The notes under the pieces: model-generated
Database searches by the model: none
Seen by the model: the letters and a program-made list of their open reading frames with translations, nothing else
Told to the model about the DNA's origin: nothing
Origin: Neckera pumila
Lineage: Eukaryota > Streptophyta > Bryopsida > Hypnales > Neckeraceae
Reading direction: 5' to 3'
DNA: 64,000 bases
Assembly: GCA_963969595.1 (NCBI GenBank)
Contig: OZ018416.1
Coordinates: forward strand, 21,530,065-21,594,064
Position numbers and translations under genes: made by a program
Shown: positions 24,065-36,340 of the stretch, in pieces
Numbering within the stretch: position 1 is the first letter of the stretch
How the letters are laid out: each line of letters opens with the position of its first letter

Positions 24065-26169
24065 GGCAAGACTCGGAGAGAAAGAGAGTATATAGCCACT
24101 GCAACAAGCAAACTCACGTGAATGACGAAGCCGGCTTTGGAGTCATTTCCAGAGGCAGCCCGCGTGCGAAGACAGACAGAACAGACACATTTTCACTTCA
24201 CTCCACCCCACTCCCAATTCTCTTCCACTTTCACTGCAAGATCACAGTAAAAAACACCCACCTTTGGAACCCCAGCCAGAGACGGAAGATCCAGAGAAAG
24301 CTCCGAAGCTGTGGAGAAATTCAGAAACAGAGCTGCTACAGAGAGAGCTCCCGAACAGTGTAATAGCGACGGAACCAGCCGGGGTAAGAGGAAGAGAGGA
24401 CCTCTGTTACACTGCCAAGTTTCTGCATTTCTGCATTCCACATATGTTATTGAGTGTGATCGAGAGCTTGGGTTGCTGGAAGGAAGGCAAGCTCGCCAGG
24501 TGCCTGGGCTAGTTGACTATCATCGATCGCTGCTGCATCAACAGTACGTAGTCAGGGCAATTCACAGTAGTGTTTCACTTTGCGTTTTGCATTTTCACGG
24601 AGGTGAAGATGCTGCGTCTCCGTCGTCGTGTCGGTCTCTCCCATGTTTGCACTAGGATTGCATGTTTATGTTTATGGCGATGGGTGTGAGCTGATGTGTG
24701 CGCGCACAGCACAGGGCAGGGACAGGACAGGACAGGTCTGTGGCAGTCTTTTTTGACGGAGGTGGCGCTCGTATCATGAGTGACTGATTTCGAGAGGTTT
24801 ATGGCGTTGGTGGTGTGATTGTGTCTTTGGTGTTGTGTGAGGGAGAGGATTGATTTCATTTGTGTCAGTGTCTATCTGTCTGTCTGTCCGTGTGTCTGCC
24901 TGTCTGTGTGTCTTTTGCGGGGATCGGTTGACGATGAGGTGGAGTGTGCTGGTTGTGAGGTGTGCGCTCTGGCTATGGTGGGAGAGAGGGAATGAGAGTG
25001 AGATGGAGTAAATCTGATGTCGGTCCTGCCCTAGAATTGGGGTGATGGAAACCGTTGAGTGGACGGTGTGTGCAATTGCTTGCTCCGGAGCGGAATTGGC
25101 GTGATTTGTGTTTGGGGACGCGGGGCGATTGTGGCGTGGTGGGGAGTTTGGGGCTCGTGGTGAGATTCGCGGCGTTTGTATTGCGATTCTGGCACTGGGT
25201 CATTGATTGAGAAAAAGCTTGTGGTTGTTGATAGTGTGAGCTTCGTGAACCTCGGATTATACGATCGTGCTGCTCTGTTACCGATCTGGCGTTGCTTTTG
25301 AAGAGAGTTTCGTGTCGGAGCTTGGCTGTGTCAGTCTTTTGGGGTTCCACCGTGGTCGGTGTCTCTTCTTATTATTGTGCCTCCGGTGGTTCCGAAGGTT
25401 TGCGAGAGCTTGCATAATGGACCTTTAGATCAATCAGTGGGCGAGTGCTTGCATAATGGAGCGGAAGTGAGGGCCGAGATTTCGCTGTGCTTTCTTTAGC
25501 TTTCTTTTTCCAACGCCTACTCTGCGCTACTTTTCCCTTTCGTGCTGGTCTGCGTCTCTTCTCACCTAAACGTGACTTGCATTGGGTTGGTCCTCTCTCG
25601 CTCGCACCAATTCTTCTGCTTTGCGAACCGTTGACAGATTGCTTACGCACAGCATCAACCGGGACTGACACAGGGGTGGGTTTTTTGGTGTTTTTCCAGG
25701 GTACAGAGTGAGAATCGTTACGCCGAGCGAAGTTTCGTACTAGGTCAAACGTGGAGTCTCTAGGGCTGTCAATGCTGAGGTTGAACCGAAAGAGTACAAG
25801 GAGAGAAGACGGAATTCAGCGAGATTTTTCACGTTCCAAAGCTCACAGATTCCTCCTTCATTTAAGAATCAGGAGAATCGGATTGAAAGCCTGCATTGCA
25901 CGTCAGATTCGGAAATGCAGGAAGATTATTGAAAGGTGATGGTGGCAAGAGGTCATCTTACTCCATCATGTGGCGTGTCTGAGGAAATCCAGGTGATTGG
26001 TCAGGGCCAAATTCGGGTTACAATTGATTGAGAAAAACCATATCATAACAGCAACCTGGTGTAAACAGAAGCTACAGCAAGCCTGGCGTCCACAGTAGTG
26101 CAAGTGCCAGAGTATTACTTTAATGTGGACAGCGTGAATGTGGACAACTCTGGGGACTCTTCCAGGGCG
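24065..26169 (+). other. Long 5' leader of the O-fucosyltransferase-like gene, with a probable leader intron
   Basis: This 2.1-kb GC-balanced tract has no long protein frame consistent with splicing. A good donor (ACA|GTACGTAG at 24544) and a T-rich acceptor (TTTTTCCAG at 25691-25699) would define an intron of about 1.16 kb. The interior holds simple CTGTCTGT and ACAGG repeats (24720-24910), typical of intron sequence. Several short upstream ATGs are present. The boundaries of the untranslated exons are inferred. Confidence 0.45.
25772..25939 (+). other. Upstream ORF of 55 codons in the leader
   Basis: An ATG opens a 55-residue, very basic frame (Arg/Lys-rich, for example RLNRKSTRRED and IRKCRKIIER) that stops 230 bases before the main start. 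It would lie in the second leader exon and could reduce translation of the main frame. No domain is recognised, so it may be incidental. Confidence 0.35.
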
Positions 26170-29100
26170 ATGGTCCTGTGGGGTCAGTCTGCGGAGTCCC
26201 GTGATGTCACACATGTGCTGCTGAGCCCGCGGATGGGTGGGTGCAAGTCGCCTCTCAACCGGAAAATGCCGTCGAAGAAGGCCACTGAAATGGTGGAGCC
26301 CTGTCCGTTTTTGGATCATGTGTTCAAGAGTAGTGAGGACTGCGAGAACTGCGAGGACGTATTGGATAATGGCGACGATGGCCATGGCGACTTCCAGAGT
26401 CTGCCCAGCAGCAAGAGGATGAGCTTGGATCCGTCTCCTTCTATGGGTGACCTTTATAAAGATTATGTAACACAGCTTTCGAGGCAGTTTAGTGTGCAAG
26501 GGAAGAAGGGGAGTAACAGCAGCAGCAGCTCCAAGTACACGGGGTTCTACATCTTCGCTTTTCTGGTCTTCATGTTCCTGCTGGTCAAGATCTCGTCGCT
26601 CGGATGGCTGGCCGTGCAAACGCACTCGGCTTCCTCGCCCATGGTACTCACGAATGATGCCGTACTTCCCTCTGTTGCTTTGGAGTTAAGATTAGAATGC
26701 AACCAGTATCAATGGACCCTGATTTACACTGAATTGGGCTGAATTGGACTGAATTGGACTGAATTGGACGGATGTGCAATCAGAGGTTCAGTGGCTTGAG
26801 AAGTCGTATTATTGGTAATTCAGTTTTAATTAGTGTTTTTTGAGGCTTACTTTGTGTGATTCACAAGACTGGCGATATATTCTTGCTTTCTAATTATAGC
26901 ATTGCTTTCTGGTTTGCAGGTGCCAGATGATACTAAATTGATACTTCAAGCTGTGAAAGTTGAGCCTAATGAGGCTCGATCCGAGCTTGTATCACAAGTA
27001 TTCAAAGATCCGGAAACTACTTCACCTTCGGCATCCGAGAGGAAACATACTGGGTTCCGTAAAAATCTGACGCAGGTACGTGCACCCTGGTTTTAATTGG
27101 TTCGATCTTTCTCCATTAGCGTCAGTCTGCTCTTGTTTGGTGAAAGTTTGTCGACGGATGTTCTGACGGGGTTATACATCGTTTGTGTGCAGAATGGAGG
27201 CGTTTTGGATAGTCATTTATGGGCCAAGCCTAACAGCACCAATTACCAAAAATGCATAGACCGTCCCAGGAATTATCAACGTAAGCATTGCGTAGTTTAG
27301 AACTCGATCTCTATTATGAAAATTTCCTGGATCGAAAGTTTTGAAAGAAGCAGGGTTCATTGTATATGTATGTATATTCTACAGGTTTATGATGTACGTG
27401 GTTGTCGCCTCAGGAATACGTAGCTCTTTTTGATAGTTGCATCGTTATACAGGTCCAGATAATAACTCCAATGGATATCTTTTAGTAAATGCCAACGGCG
27501 GGCTCAATCAAATGCGAGCAGGGGTACGTGGTTTAACCTGCTGTTTCTTTTGCATTTACCAGTTTAGATGTTATATATGTGGTTAAGGAAATTGTCTGGG
27601 CCATGTTCACTAATCCATTACATTTTATGGTTTAGGTTCTTATAGCCTTTCTGTAAACTGGTGGTGTGTGTCCCGTTTTGTGCAATTCGCCTGAGTGATA
27701 ATTATGCTGCCAATTTTGCAGATTTGTGATATGGTGGCAGTTGCCAGATTGATGAATGTGACACTAGTGGTGCCTGTTCTTGATCATAGCTCCTTCTGGG
27801 CTGATCCTAGGTACTTCAACTGCTCCAACATTCGGCATTAAGTTTAGTGAAAGATTGCATTACCGTTTGATTGAATTATTTCTTGTATTTGTAGACTAAT
27901 TTCATTTGATCAATTTTATGTTTTATACGACGGAGATTGGATTTCGCATTACAAAACATTCGGTAACCTAAAGTTACCAACCTTGCCTGGCGTTGTAGTG
28001 AATTCAAGGACATCTTTGATGTTCAACATTTTATTAAGTCCCTCCAAGAAGATGTTCGCATTGTGGAGGCCCTGCCAGCTTCGGTGGCTGGTATTGAGCC
28101 GATGATAAGAGCGCCCGTCTCTTGGTCCAAGGTGGGTGCTGCTGAACTCCTTCTCTTCTAATCGTGAGTAATTTTCTATGTGCATATTTACATGACTTCT
28201 ATTGTGAACAACTTAACATTCTAAAGAACCCTCTGAATTGGCATGACTCATTGTTTTGCAAGTAGAGCTCAATGTGAACAAGTGAGAGCTTCTCAAGGCA
28301 GTGAGCCCGTGTGATTCACATATGAGAGTATGTCACAGCTTAAAGTTTGCTTGATTTCCTCACATGACATTTCTCTAATAATTTCTAGTTAGAGCCTAAT
28401 TTTCAAATGGTGCCGTGCTTCTATTAACTACTTGAAAATGTGTTGAAGCTCTAAAATCCCATTCCAGTAGCCGGCATTAAATCACTGCATGGGCTTCATG
28501 TATTCAGGCCCCGTATTACAAGGATGAGTTGGCTGGCCTCCTGAAGCAGCACAAGGTGCTGTCGTTTACACATGCCGACTCTCGGTTGGCCAACAACGAC
28601 TTGCCTGTGGAGACGCAGCGTCTTCGTTGTAAGTCCAACTACGTGGGTCTCAAGTACGCGGAGCCCATTCGCAAACTGGCGGAAACGCTCATCAAGCGAA
28701 TCAGAGATGGCGGCCCTTACATTGCCCTCCACCTGCGGTACGTACCATGCCTGTCCATTCTCTCCCCTACAGGAACATGAAGAAACCAACCTTCATAAGG
28801 AAATTTTATGAGGATTAGAACAGAGTAACAGAAAATGGAACTGCTACTGCTTCGTGTTGAAAACTTGGGGTATTGTTATGGGTTTTTTTCCTCAGGATTC
28901 TCTTTATTCTATTTTAGTGTCATCAATTGAGGCAAGTTACTTTAGGCTCTAGATTTTTAAGTCTTCATTCTATGTGGTGTCACAACCTGAAGCAAGAGTA
29001 GCTTAACTGCCTTGCTTTACGCTATGACACTAAGATTGTAATTTTGCTGTACGAAATTAGGTAAATCATGGAGCTTTGGTTGTGATAAATACACTAGGGC

Positions 29101-30511
29101 TTTTATTACAATTCACCCTTTTTTCACAGAAGGTCATCAACCTAATTTTGAAAACCCACCTTAATGCGACGCTCCAAAATCTTGCGCAATGGGTACATAC
29201 AAATTTTTGTGAATGTTCCCAGCTTCAACATCAGAACATGTGTTACTTCGAAATCGTGTACTAATCTAGCTTTGAACCGTCGTAACTTTTGCATTTGATA
29301 TTCAAAGAATGCATACCCTGGTGCGTTGAAATCCTCTTTGCTTTGTTAACAAGTCTATTTAATTATCTGTCTATCAACTTCTCTCAGCGCTTACTTGACG
29401 AGTGACTGTTACTTCTGCAGGTACGAGAAGGACATGTTGGCTTTTACCGGCTGCTCCCACGGCCTCTCTTCCCAGGAAGGCGAGGAGCTCCGCCAGATGC
29501 GTTTGGCAGTGCCCCACTGGAAGGAGAAGGAGATTGACAGCGAACTCAAAAGACAGCAAGGAGGCTGCCCGTCCACTCCGTACGAAACCGGCCTTCTCCT
29601 CAAGGCCCTGGGCTACCCTCGTTCCACCAAAATTTACATTGTGGCTGGGGAAATTTATGGGAACGGCACCATGGACTCTCTCAAAAGGATTTTCCCAAAC
29701 GTTTATGATCACAGCACGCTAGCCACGGAAGAGGAGCTGGGTCCGCTCAAGAAGTTCCAGAATCGACTGGCGGCGTTGGACTACACGTTGGCGCTGGAGA
29801 GCGATGTGTTCGTGTTCACGTATGACGGGAACATGGCCAAGGCGGTGCAAGGGCACCGGCAGTTCGAAGGGTACCGAAGGACCATCAACCCCAACAGGTG
29901 GGCTCCAACTCCTTGTCACGATTCAGCTGCAGTTTTTCTTACTTTGTTTTGGTTTTGAATTCCCAAAAAGGGTGTCCGACTTCGTCAGCCATTCCTGCTG
30001 TGTGATTGCAGGAAGGTTACCAAAATAGGCATAATAGGATTGTTCTTCCCTCATTGTACGAGCTCATTGTCGAGTTTTGGAATGAGATTCTGGAATTTGC
30101 AGGCGAGCTGTAATTGCTACGGGCGATTCTCCTCCTTTTTTTTTGTCCTTCAATGTTCTGACCTTTCGCAACATGCAGTTGGACTTTAGCTGATCTCTTC
30201 CAGCTGCTGAATATTAAATTTCTTTGTGCCTGTCGTTTGGCAGGGAGAGTTTGGTGAGCCTGGTAGACCAATTCGAGAGCCAAAACATGTCCTGGACGCA
30301 GTTCCAAACCGAAGTGAGCAAGATCCACATGGACAGGATAGGAGCCCCCCACCGCCGGGAGGCCGGAGAGTTCCCCAAACTGGAGGAGAATTTCTACGCC
30401 AACCCTTTGCCAGGTTGCATTTGTGAGCATCAGATTCACCAGGAACCGAGACTTAGGAACAGCAGCAATAAAATACCCAACAACCGTAGGCTCCTGGCTC
30501 ATAAATCCTGA
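26170..30511 (+). CDS. O-fucosyltransferase-like (plant GT106/DUF246 type) type II membrane protein
   Basis: My model has nine coding exons: 26170-26661, 26920-27075, 27193-27280, 27453-27523, 27722-27810, 27999-28131, 28508-28737, 29421-29897 and 30244-30511. All have GT-AG borders and compatible phases, giving 667 residues. A cytosolic N-terminus of about 123 residues precedes one membrane segment (about 124-148, around [14 protein letters not shown]), so the protein is probably a Golgi type II enzyme. The catalytic region begins at [16 protein letters not shown] (about 251) and continues through [29 protein letters not shown] (about 414-427), [17 protein letters not shown] and RRTINPNR. 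The C-terminus has the plant hallmark [16 protein letters not shown] (624-639). The family transfers fucose or other sugars in the secretory pathway. The exact substrate cannot be read from the sequence. The end of exon 1 is the least certain point, because ATG|GTACTC at 26643 also keeps the frame. Confidence 0.92.
26731..26770 (+). repeat. 10-bp tandem repeat in intron 1
   Basis: Four copies of GAATTGGACT or a near variant lie just inside intron 1 of the O-fucosyltransferase-like gene. Confidence 0.8.
29150..29370 (+). mobile_element. Fragment related to the 15-17 kb element, inside intron 7
   Basis: Within intron 7 of the O-fucosyltransferase-like gene, CGTAACTTTTGCATTTGATA, CCTGGTGCGTTGAAATCC and TTTGTTAACAAG occur in the same order as CCATAACTTTCAC, TTTGGTGCGTTGAAAC and TTTGCCAACAAG in the right arm of the 15067-17227 element. 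The fragment has no intact end and explains why this intron is the longest in the coding part (683 bp). Confidence 0.5.
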
Positions 30512-31261
30512 CATCAATCACCGCTTCAATCCTGACATGCTTGGACAACCTTGTAGTAGCTACTAACTTACAGGAGCGTCGTTTCCATGGTTCATTGCAC
30601 CAGGATCGCTAGACTGATAGGATCGAACAGCTCAACTGATATCAATTCGATCCCTCCTTCCCCATCGCATTCCTCAGATTGGTATAAATCTGGGATCGAT
30701 TTGATCCCAAGGATTAGATTGATCCTCCAGTCGCCCTGGTTTCCACTTCATGGAAAATGATGCCCTTCAGTTGTACGTGTATTCTACAAGTGGGCAGCAA
30801 TTTGCTCACTGAGAAAAAAAAGGAAGGAAGGGGTTGGTAGCAGTCGTTTGCAAGCCCTCGTTTGCAAGCTCTTCTACTCATCCCTAGCCCTAGCCTAGCC
30901 CTAGCTTAGCTTAGCTTACCCCCCATTTTTTCGTAGCATGCTGAGAAATAACAAAGTTGAGCAACAAGCTGATTTTTGTCTAGCCAGCACTACGTAGTGA
31001 CCTAATTCTAGTACTGCTACAACTACAACTACAATAGCAGTCTCAACTGTATTGTTCCTAAGCGCCTGGTAATCGGTGGGAGATAGGTGGGAGACACCTT
31101 AGACTAATTTCTACCTGGAAATCGCTAATTCTGGGTCGAGTTTTTTGTTCTCTCATTCCATTCTCTAGGAGAGCCTTCATGTACCTTTGTGTATTATGAC
31201 GATCCGTGGTCCTTTCCGTCCTCTTTTTGTCCCTTTTTCCCCTGCGTAATCTGTACATGTT

Positions 31262-31267
31262 AATAAA
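31262..31267 (+). promoter_or_regulatory. Candidate polyadenylation signal
   Basis: AATAAA lies about 750 bases after the O-fucosyltransferase-like stop codon. The intervening sequence has no gene but contains CTAGCCCTAGC/TTAGC simple repeats at 30875-30920. A 3' untranslated region of this length is plausible but unproven. Confidence 0.4.
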
Positions 31268-31831
31268 GGGACTTGAAACTTGTTGCCGTTCCTTCCAAAT
31301 TTTAAAGTAAAGTCATTTCTTTTGTGCACCATGTCATGTGGGTGAATTGCTTTTTTTTGGTTGGTAGCATGAGGTGGACTATACTGGACATGTACTGAAA
31401 GTAGGGTGATTGATTTTGCTGTAAATTGGACGTGAACCTTTGGTGGCCAAAGTGTACTCTTGCAATGTATTCTCTCGAGAGAATTGTTTTGGATCCTCAT
31501 TTTGTGCAATAAGTGAGTTGCTTGGCTTGGATTGCACATGTTTCAATGACCAAGATTTTTGTGGAGCTGTTCATTCCCTTGCAGATTACTGATTGCTTCG
31601 TACTATTTGAGGACTAATTGAGGACGCTTGTGTGGCTTGGGATTGTACTGTGAAGTGTGGGCTTGACTCGGGAGTGTTGAGTGTACTTTGGAATTTGCAG
31701 TGCGACGAAATGCCATTTTGTGTAAGAAAGAATCAAAATCACTCAAATCGTGAGGTGATGTTTCTGTTTGGTACCTTTGAAGTTATGTTTGCCGCAACCT
31801 CGGAAGGAGAAGTGTGTCTACAGTTACAAAT
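31268..31831. other. 3' flank of the O-fucosyltransferase-like gene
   Basis: No gene is seen. Base composition is intermediate. One 74-codon frame at 31632-31856 runs into the 73-bp tandem array and shows no domain. Confidence 0.4.
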
Positions 31832-32264
31832 AGTAACCGATTACTTTGCTGATTAATACACAGCTGTGATCTTGAGTTGATTCTTTGCTAAATGCAATTG
31901 TTTTAGTAACCGATTACTTTGCTGATTAATACACAGCTGTGATCTTGAGTTGATTCTTTGCTAAATGCAATGGTTTTAGTAACCAATTACTTTGCTGATT
32001 AATTACACAATTGTGATCTTGAGTTGATTCTTTGCTAAATGCAATGGTTTTAGTAACCGATTACTTTGCTGATTAAAACACAGCTGTGATCTTGAGTTGA
32101 TTCTTTGCTAAATGGTTTTAGTAACCGATTACTTTGCTGATTAATTACAGAACTGTGATCTTGAGTTGATTCTTTGCTAAATGGTTTTAGTAACCGATTA
32201 CTTTGCTGATTAATTACACAGCTGTGATCTTGAGTGGATTCTTTGCTAAATGCAATGGTTTTAG
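31832..32264 (+). repeat. 73-bp tandem array, six copies
   Basis: Units start at 31832, 31905, 31978, 32052, 32120 and 32189 with AGTAACCGATTACTTTGCTG and contain CAGCTGTGATCTTGAGTTGA. Copies are nearly identical. Two are shortened to 68-69 bp by loss of GCAA before TGGTTTT. The copies are head-to-tail with no spacers. Confidence 0.93.
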
Positions 32265-32914
32265 TAGTGGTTTATCAACTGAATGTTCTAAACCAGTTCT
32301 CAATTAAACCGCTCTTTGATTGTAACGAGATCTCAAAATATTCCAAAGACATAAAAAGTTGGGACTCTCTTGTAATTGCTCTCTATAACTGCTCAAATAC
32401 GGAGTAGTGTCTAAACATAGTTCACACACCAATGTAGATACCCCATTTTTATTGAGCCAGTTCCAAACCTCCAAACTTGAGAGGTTGGATTGTTTGTGGA
32501 AGATTGCATTGTTTTGCAATTGACACCTAAAAATATGAGCATAATGGTGAAGGAGGGCTTTGTGAATTGCTATATCTGAGCAAGTGTCATTTGGTGAATC
32601 CACCATTTTATACATTCATTCTATTTGTTTCAAAATATGTTGTGTTTGATTTTAGAATGGCTTAATAATCATAGTTTTATTCTAGTATTCTATTCAAAAG
32701 ACCTTCGGAAGTGAACATCTCTCCATTCTGGATCTAAAATCCTGTACTTTTGATTCAAATTAGAAGACATAAAAATATATCAACAAGCTTGAAAAAAAAT
32801 TAGGCCTTAAAATCATACAAAAATGAGAAATAGTGGTATCCTTAGATTAGTTTCACTTTAGATTATATTCTTTTGATTGCATAGATTGAAATGACACTCA
32901 AGCTTATTTCCAAA
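32265..32914. other. Intergenic DNA
   Basis: Nothing recognisable. A 103-codon minus-strand frame at 32304-32615 has no domain. Confidence 0.4.
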
Positions 32915-32918
32915 TTAA

Positions 32919-33552
32919 CCCTTAAATGCCCAAGGCACCCAAATTTGGTATTTGCAAAACTTTGAAGTTAAATAAAACCTAACCAAGTTGCTATTTTTAG
33001 TAGTTTATATTTTTAGAAAGTTCTTCTTGAAGTCTAATTTTAGCACCAAAAATCTGATCTTGAAAAAAAAGGATAGTGATTTTTCTATTCAAGTTTTTGT
33101 ACAAGGGTACCCATTGCAATCTTGACTTCCTGTAGTGTTGAGAGCTCTTGAAAATGAATCTCAAATATACTAGATCTTGGAGAAAAAATCACATTCAAAA
33201 TTCATTTAAAAAAATTGTAGAGTAGACTTTACAAAGCCATAAATTGATTGGGATTATACAAGTTAGGCCCTTTAATCTGATATTTTTTGGTCACCAACTT
33301 TTTAGATTTGAATTATGTAAAGAAGATTGAAAGATTTTTGCAGTTTTAGTACCTTCATGGTCAAACATTATAATCTTTCACTCCATAAGTGATATTGTTG
33401 TGTTTTCTTTTCCTATGAGGTCTCTGACATGTCTAGTTTGAATTTGTACGGTTACAATTAAAAAAAATTGATACAACTTATCAAATGTTGGCATTTTGTT
33501 CAATTTAGAGCAAATTCTAGGAAGCCCAAAACAGGCCTTGGGCATTTAGGGG
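32919..33552 (-). mobile_element. TTAA-family element, copy L, with the best-preserved ends
   Basis: The 634-bp unit has TTAA at 32915-32918 and 33553-33556. The left end CCCTTAAATGCCCAAGGC and the inverse of the right end, CCCCTAAATGCCCAAGGC, differ at one of 18 positions. Interior modules (ACATTATAATCTTTCACTCC near 33365) match minus-strand family copies. No protein is encoded. Confidence 0.8.
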
Positions 33553-33556
33553 TTAA

Positions 33557-34604
33557 CATAAGAATATCCATTATCATCACTATCAAATAGTGGCTGATAG
33601 TTCTATCCATACCTCCCTCCCTCAAAAAAGCCTTAGCTATTGATCTTTTGTAAGAATAAATCCTTCCTTACCAATGCCATTGATTCAGTGTATAAAAAAT
33701 CTATACTAAAAATACAAAGATCGATGAAACCTAATTCATCCATCCCACCTCCAAACCAAAACCAAAAAATCTTTTATACAAATATTATATATGAAAGATA
33801 TACAATTACAATATGATACATATGGTTTAATATTGTACAATGTATAGATACGGTTTATGAAATAGACATGGTTATAATATAATATGATGTATTGATACAA
33901 GTATTGATATGAAATACTCATGTCAACATTATATTATTAATATATGGATATAGATACATGAAAAAGTATTATCTTATATCAATTGCAGTCTTAGAAATTC
34001 ACAAAAAATATAAACATAGGGAGTACTCAATTATTTCAAAAGCACATACATATTCATAAATTTATGAATTCAAGTATATAGTGATATATATTTGTCACTA
34101 TACACTGTATACTCAGTAGTGGAAGACCTATTATCATCATTATCTAAATATTAGTACCAAAAGAAAGACTATCAATGTTCAAAAATGACTCAAAATACCT
34201 TCAAGAAGAAAAGACATTTGAAGAAGTCTGTAACATGACAAGTTTTAATATGAGAACTCATCATTTTGGTATTTATTACATTATTTTCAACATATTGATG
34301 TCCTTGATTTATAGGTGACCTTAATATCAATTATTGATGCTTTTTTCAAATGAATTTTGTAAGTGGAGATCTCTCTATTTTTGAGCCAAAGTACTCTATT
34401 TTTATTTCAACAAGCCTTCTTTTCTTTTTTACTTACAAAGAAACACTTATCATTTTTTTGTTCAAGAAACACTTTGAACAAAAAATAAGTAGTCAAAGTT
34501 TTTGAGTAATTGCAATAAGTGGTAATAATGGGTGTTTATACTTTAAATTATGACTTTATCCTCTAAGAATCCATAGTAGAAAAAGAAATGTAGAATTGGA
34601 TCTT
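33557..34604. other. AT-rich intergenic DNA
   Basis: No gene is seen. The stretch includes a very TA-rich patch (33770-34090) with ATATGATAC/GATACAAG-like words. Confidence 0.4.
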
Positions 34605-34608
34605 TTAA

Positions 34609-35534
34609 CCCCTAAAGGATTGTTTGTCCCCTCGGGGGACAATTCAGGTACGGGCAGGTTCTTACTGTCTCAATTTTTAGTGATATTAATTGGGATTTTT
34701 TGAAGTTGCGTATTTTTGCAAGAGATTTGTGAATATATAATTTATATTTTAATTGATGCCCAGGAGCAAAAGTTATGGCACAATAAGCAAAAATAGAGTT
34801 CGGCGGGCAGCACAAAAAAAATCAAAGAAAGTCAAAATATTTTTTTTTCAAATTTTTTTCTTAAATATTATAATTTTGTCTACATGTGAAGCTTTGTTTC
34901 ATTAAATTTGGACTAATAATGACAAAGTTATGGACAATCTTAGTTTTTCAGGCAATCTAAGCATCTTCTTGAAAAAATAGCTTGTAGAATTCATTTTTGA
35001 ATGCAATTTTTAGAATTTTTCAAAATTTTTTTTATAGACAAGGTTATATTTTTTTGCTAGAACAATCTCACCATTGGGATTATTGTGATTCAATTCCACC
35101 TAAAAGCTATTAGCAATTTAGTTTTTTCTTCAATCTTGAACCCACCTCTATTTAACAATTTTATAATGAGTGAAAATTAAGTGCTTACTTTCCTAGTTTT
35201 TTTTTGTAGATTCTCTACTCAACAACTTAACATCAATAAGTAGAAAATCAAAATCAATAGTGCAAAAAATTTGAACTAAAAATATTCGAAGCCAAAAAAT
35301 CTAGTCAAGTAAGGTGCAAAAAACCTTGTTTTCTTCACTTTAAATGCATATATCTTACAATCTACATGATCAAAGTTTCTGAAATTTCCTCCACATATTC
35401 ATATACAAGTCAAGTATAAGATCTTACGATAGGATATGCAAGAATTAACAATTTTTAAAGTTCTTTTCTCTTTGCAATAGATATGACAATTTTGTATGTT
35501 TTTTGATAGGAAAATCACCTTGGTTTTTTAGGGG
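34609..35534 (-). mobile_element. TTAA-family element, copy F
   Basis: The 926-bp unit has TTAA at 34605-34608 and 35535-35538. The left end is CCCCTAAAGGATTG and the right end TTTTTTAGGGG. Copy H at 49.7 kb matches it closely from GGGCAGGTTC (34653) to the right end. It includes GTTTGTCCCC/GGGGGACAA, a small dyad just inside the left terminus. Confidence 0.75.
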
Positions 35535-35538
35535 TTAA

Positions 35539-36336
35539 GCAAATAAATTATTTCTAACAAAGAATCTAGGTGCAATATCTTTCTTTTTGGGTGTTTTCTT
35601 TTCTTTCCATCTGCCTAGCCTTACACAACAATCGTGAAGCATCAAGAAATACATTTGTCACGTCACATTAAGAAAAGTCTGAGGCCTCAAAGAGGCTGCC
35701 AGTGTTTGATTTTTGGCACCCCCGTAGTGCAATTATAGGGAAAAAAAAAAAAAATTCTTAAAAAAATATTTTTTTGGAACAAAAAAAAATTAATAAAAAT
35801 TAATATTAAAAAATAAACAATATGACATGGCGTTGATGTGGCACTAATAGTGCCACATCAGTGCCCAAATTTTTAAAAATAAAAAATAATTTTTTTTTCA
35901 TTTTTTTTCATAACTACATTGTAGGGGTGCAAAACTCGCGGCCCCTTCGAGGGCTGAAATTTTTCCTAATGTTGAAGAATAGACAAAATTGATTTTTCAA
36001 ACAACTTGTATATACTCCATCCATTTCTTGTAGCCTCCATTAAAAGCTCTTGAAAACATTTATAATCCACCTAATGGATGCCATGACTCTTCAATAAGGT
36101 CAAGGTTTGACGCATGGCCAAATTGGATAAGAAATGCTTCAAGGCCCAAGTATCCTATTGTTTTGCACCTAAGATAGATACTCCAAATCTAAATTCAATG
36201 GTGATTTTTTCCATTTTATGTAGTGATTGGTCAATTCAATATATATGGAATACATTTGTTTTGGAGGGTGGAAAATATGAAGCCAAAATGCTCACCAAAT
36301 ACAAATCTAAAACCATGGCAAGTTTATTTGGCTCTA
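35539..36336. other. Intergenic DNA with a 27-bp palindrome
   Basis: No gene is seen. TGATGTGGCACTA at 35834 faces its inverse to 35860 with one central base. The neighbouring sequence shows long A and T runs. TACTCCATCCATTTCTTG near 36013 could be a lone decayed Stowaway end. Confidence 0.45.
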
Positions 36337-36340
36337 TTAA

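Noticed and set aside
25966..26625. 219-codon frame antisense to exon 1 of the O-fucosyltransferase-like gene
   Set aside because: It is a shadow of a verified coding exon. Its composition follows the sense codons.
31832..32264. CRISPR-like array
   Set aside because: Repeats are head-to-tail without unique spacers, and the genome is eukaryotic. The same applies to the arrays at 38.3 and 60.7 kb.
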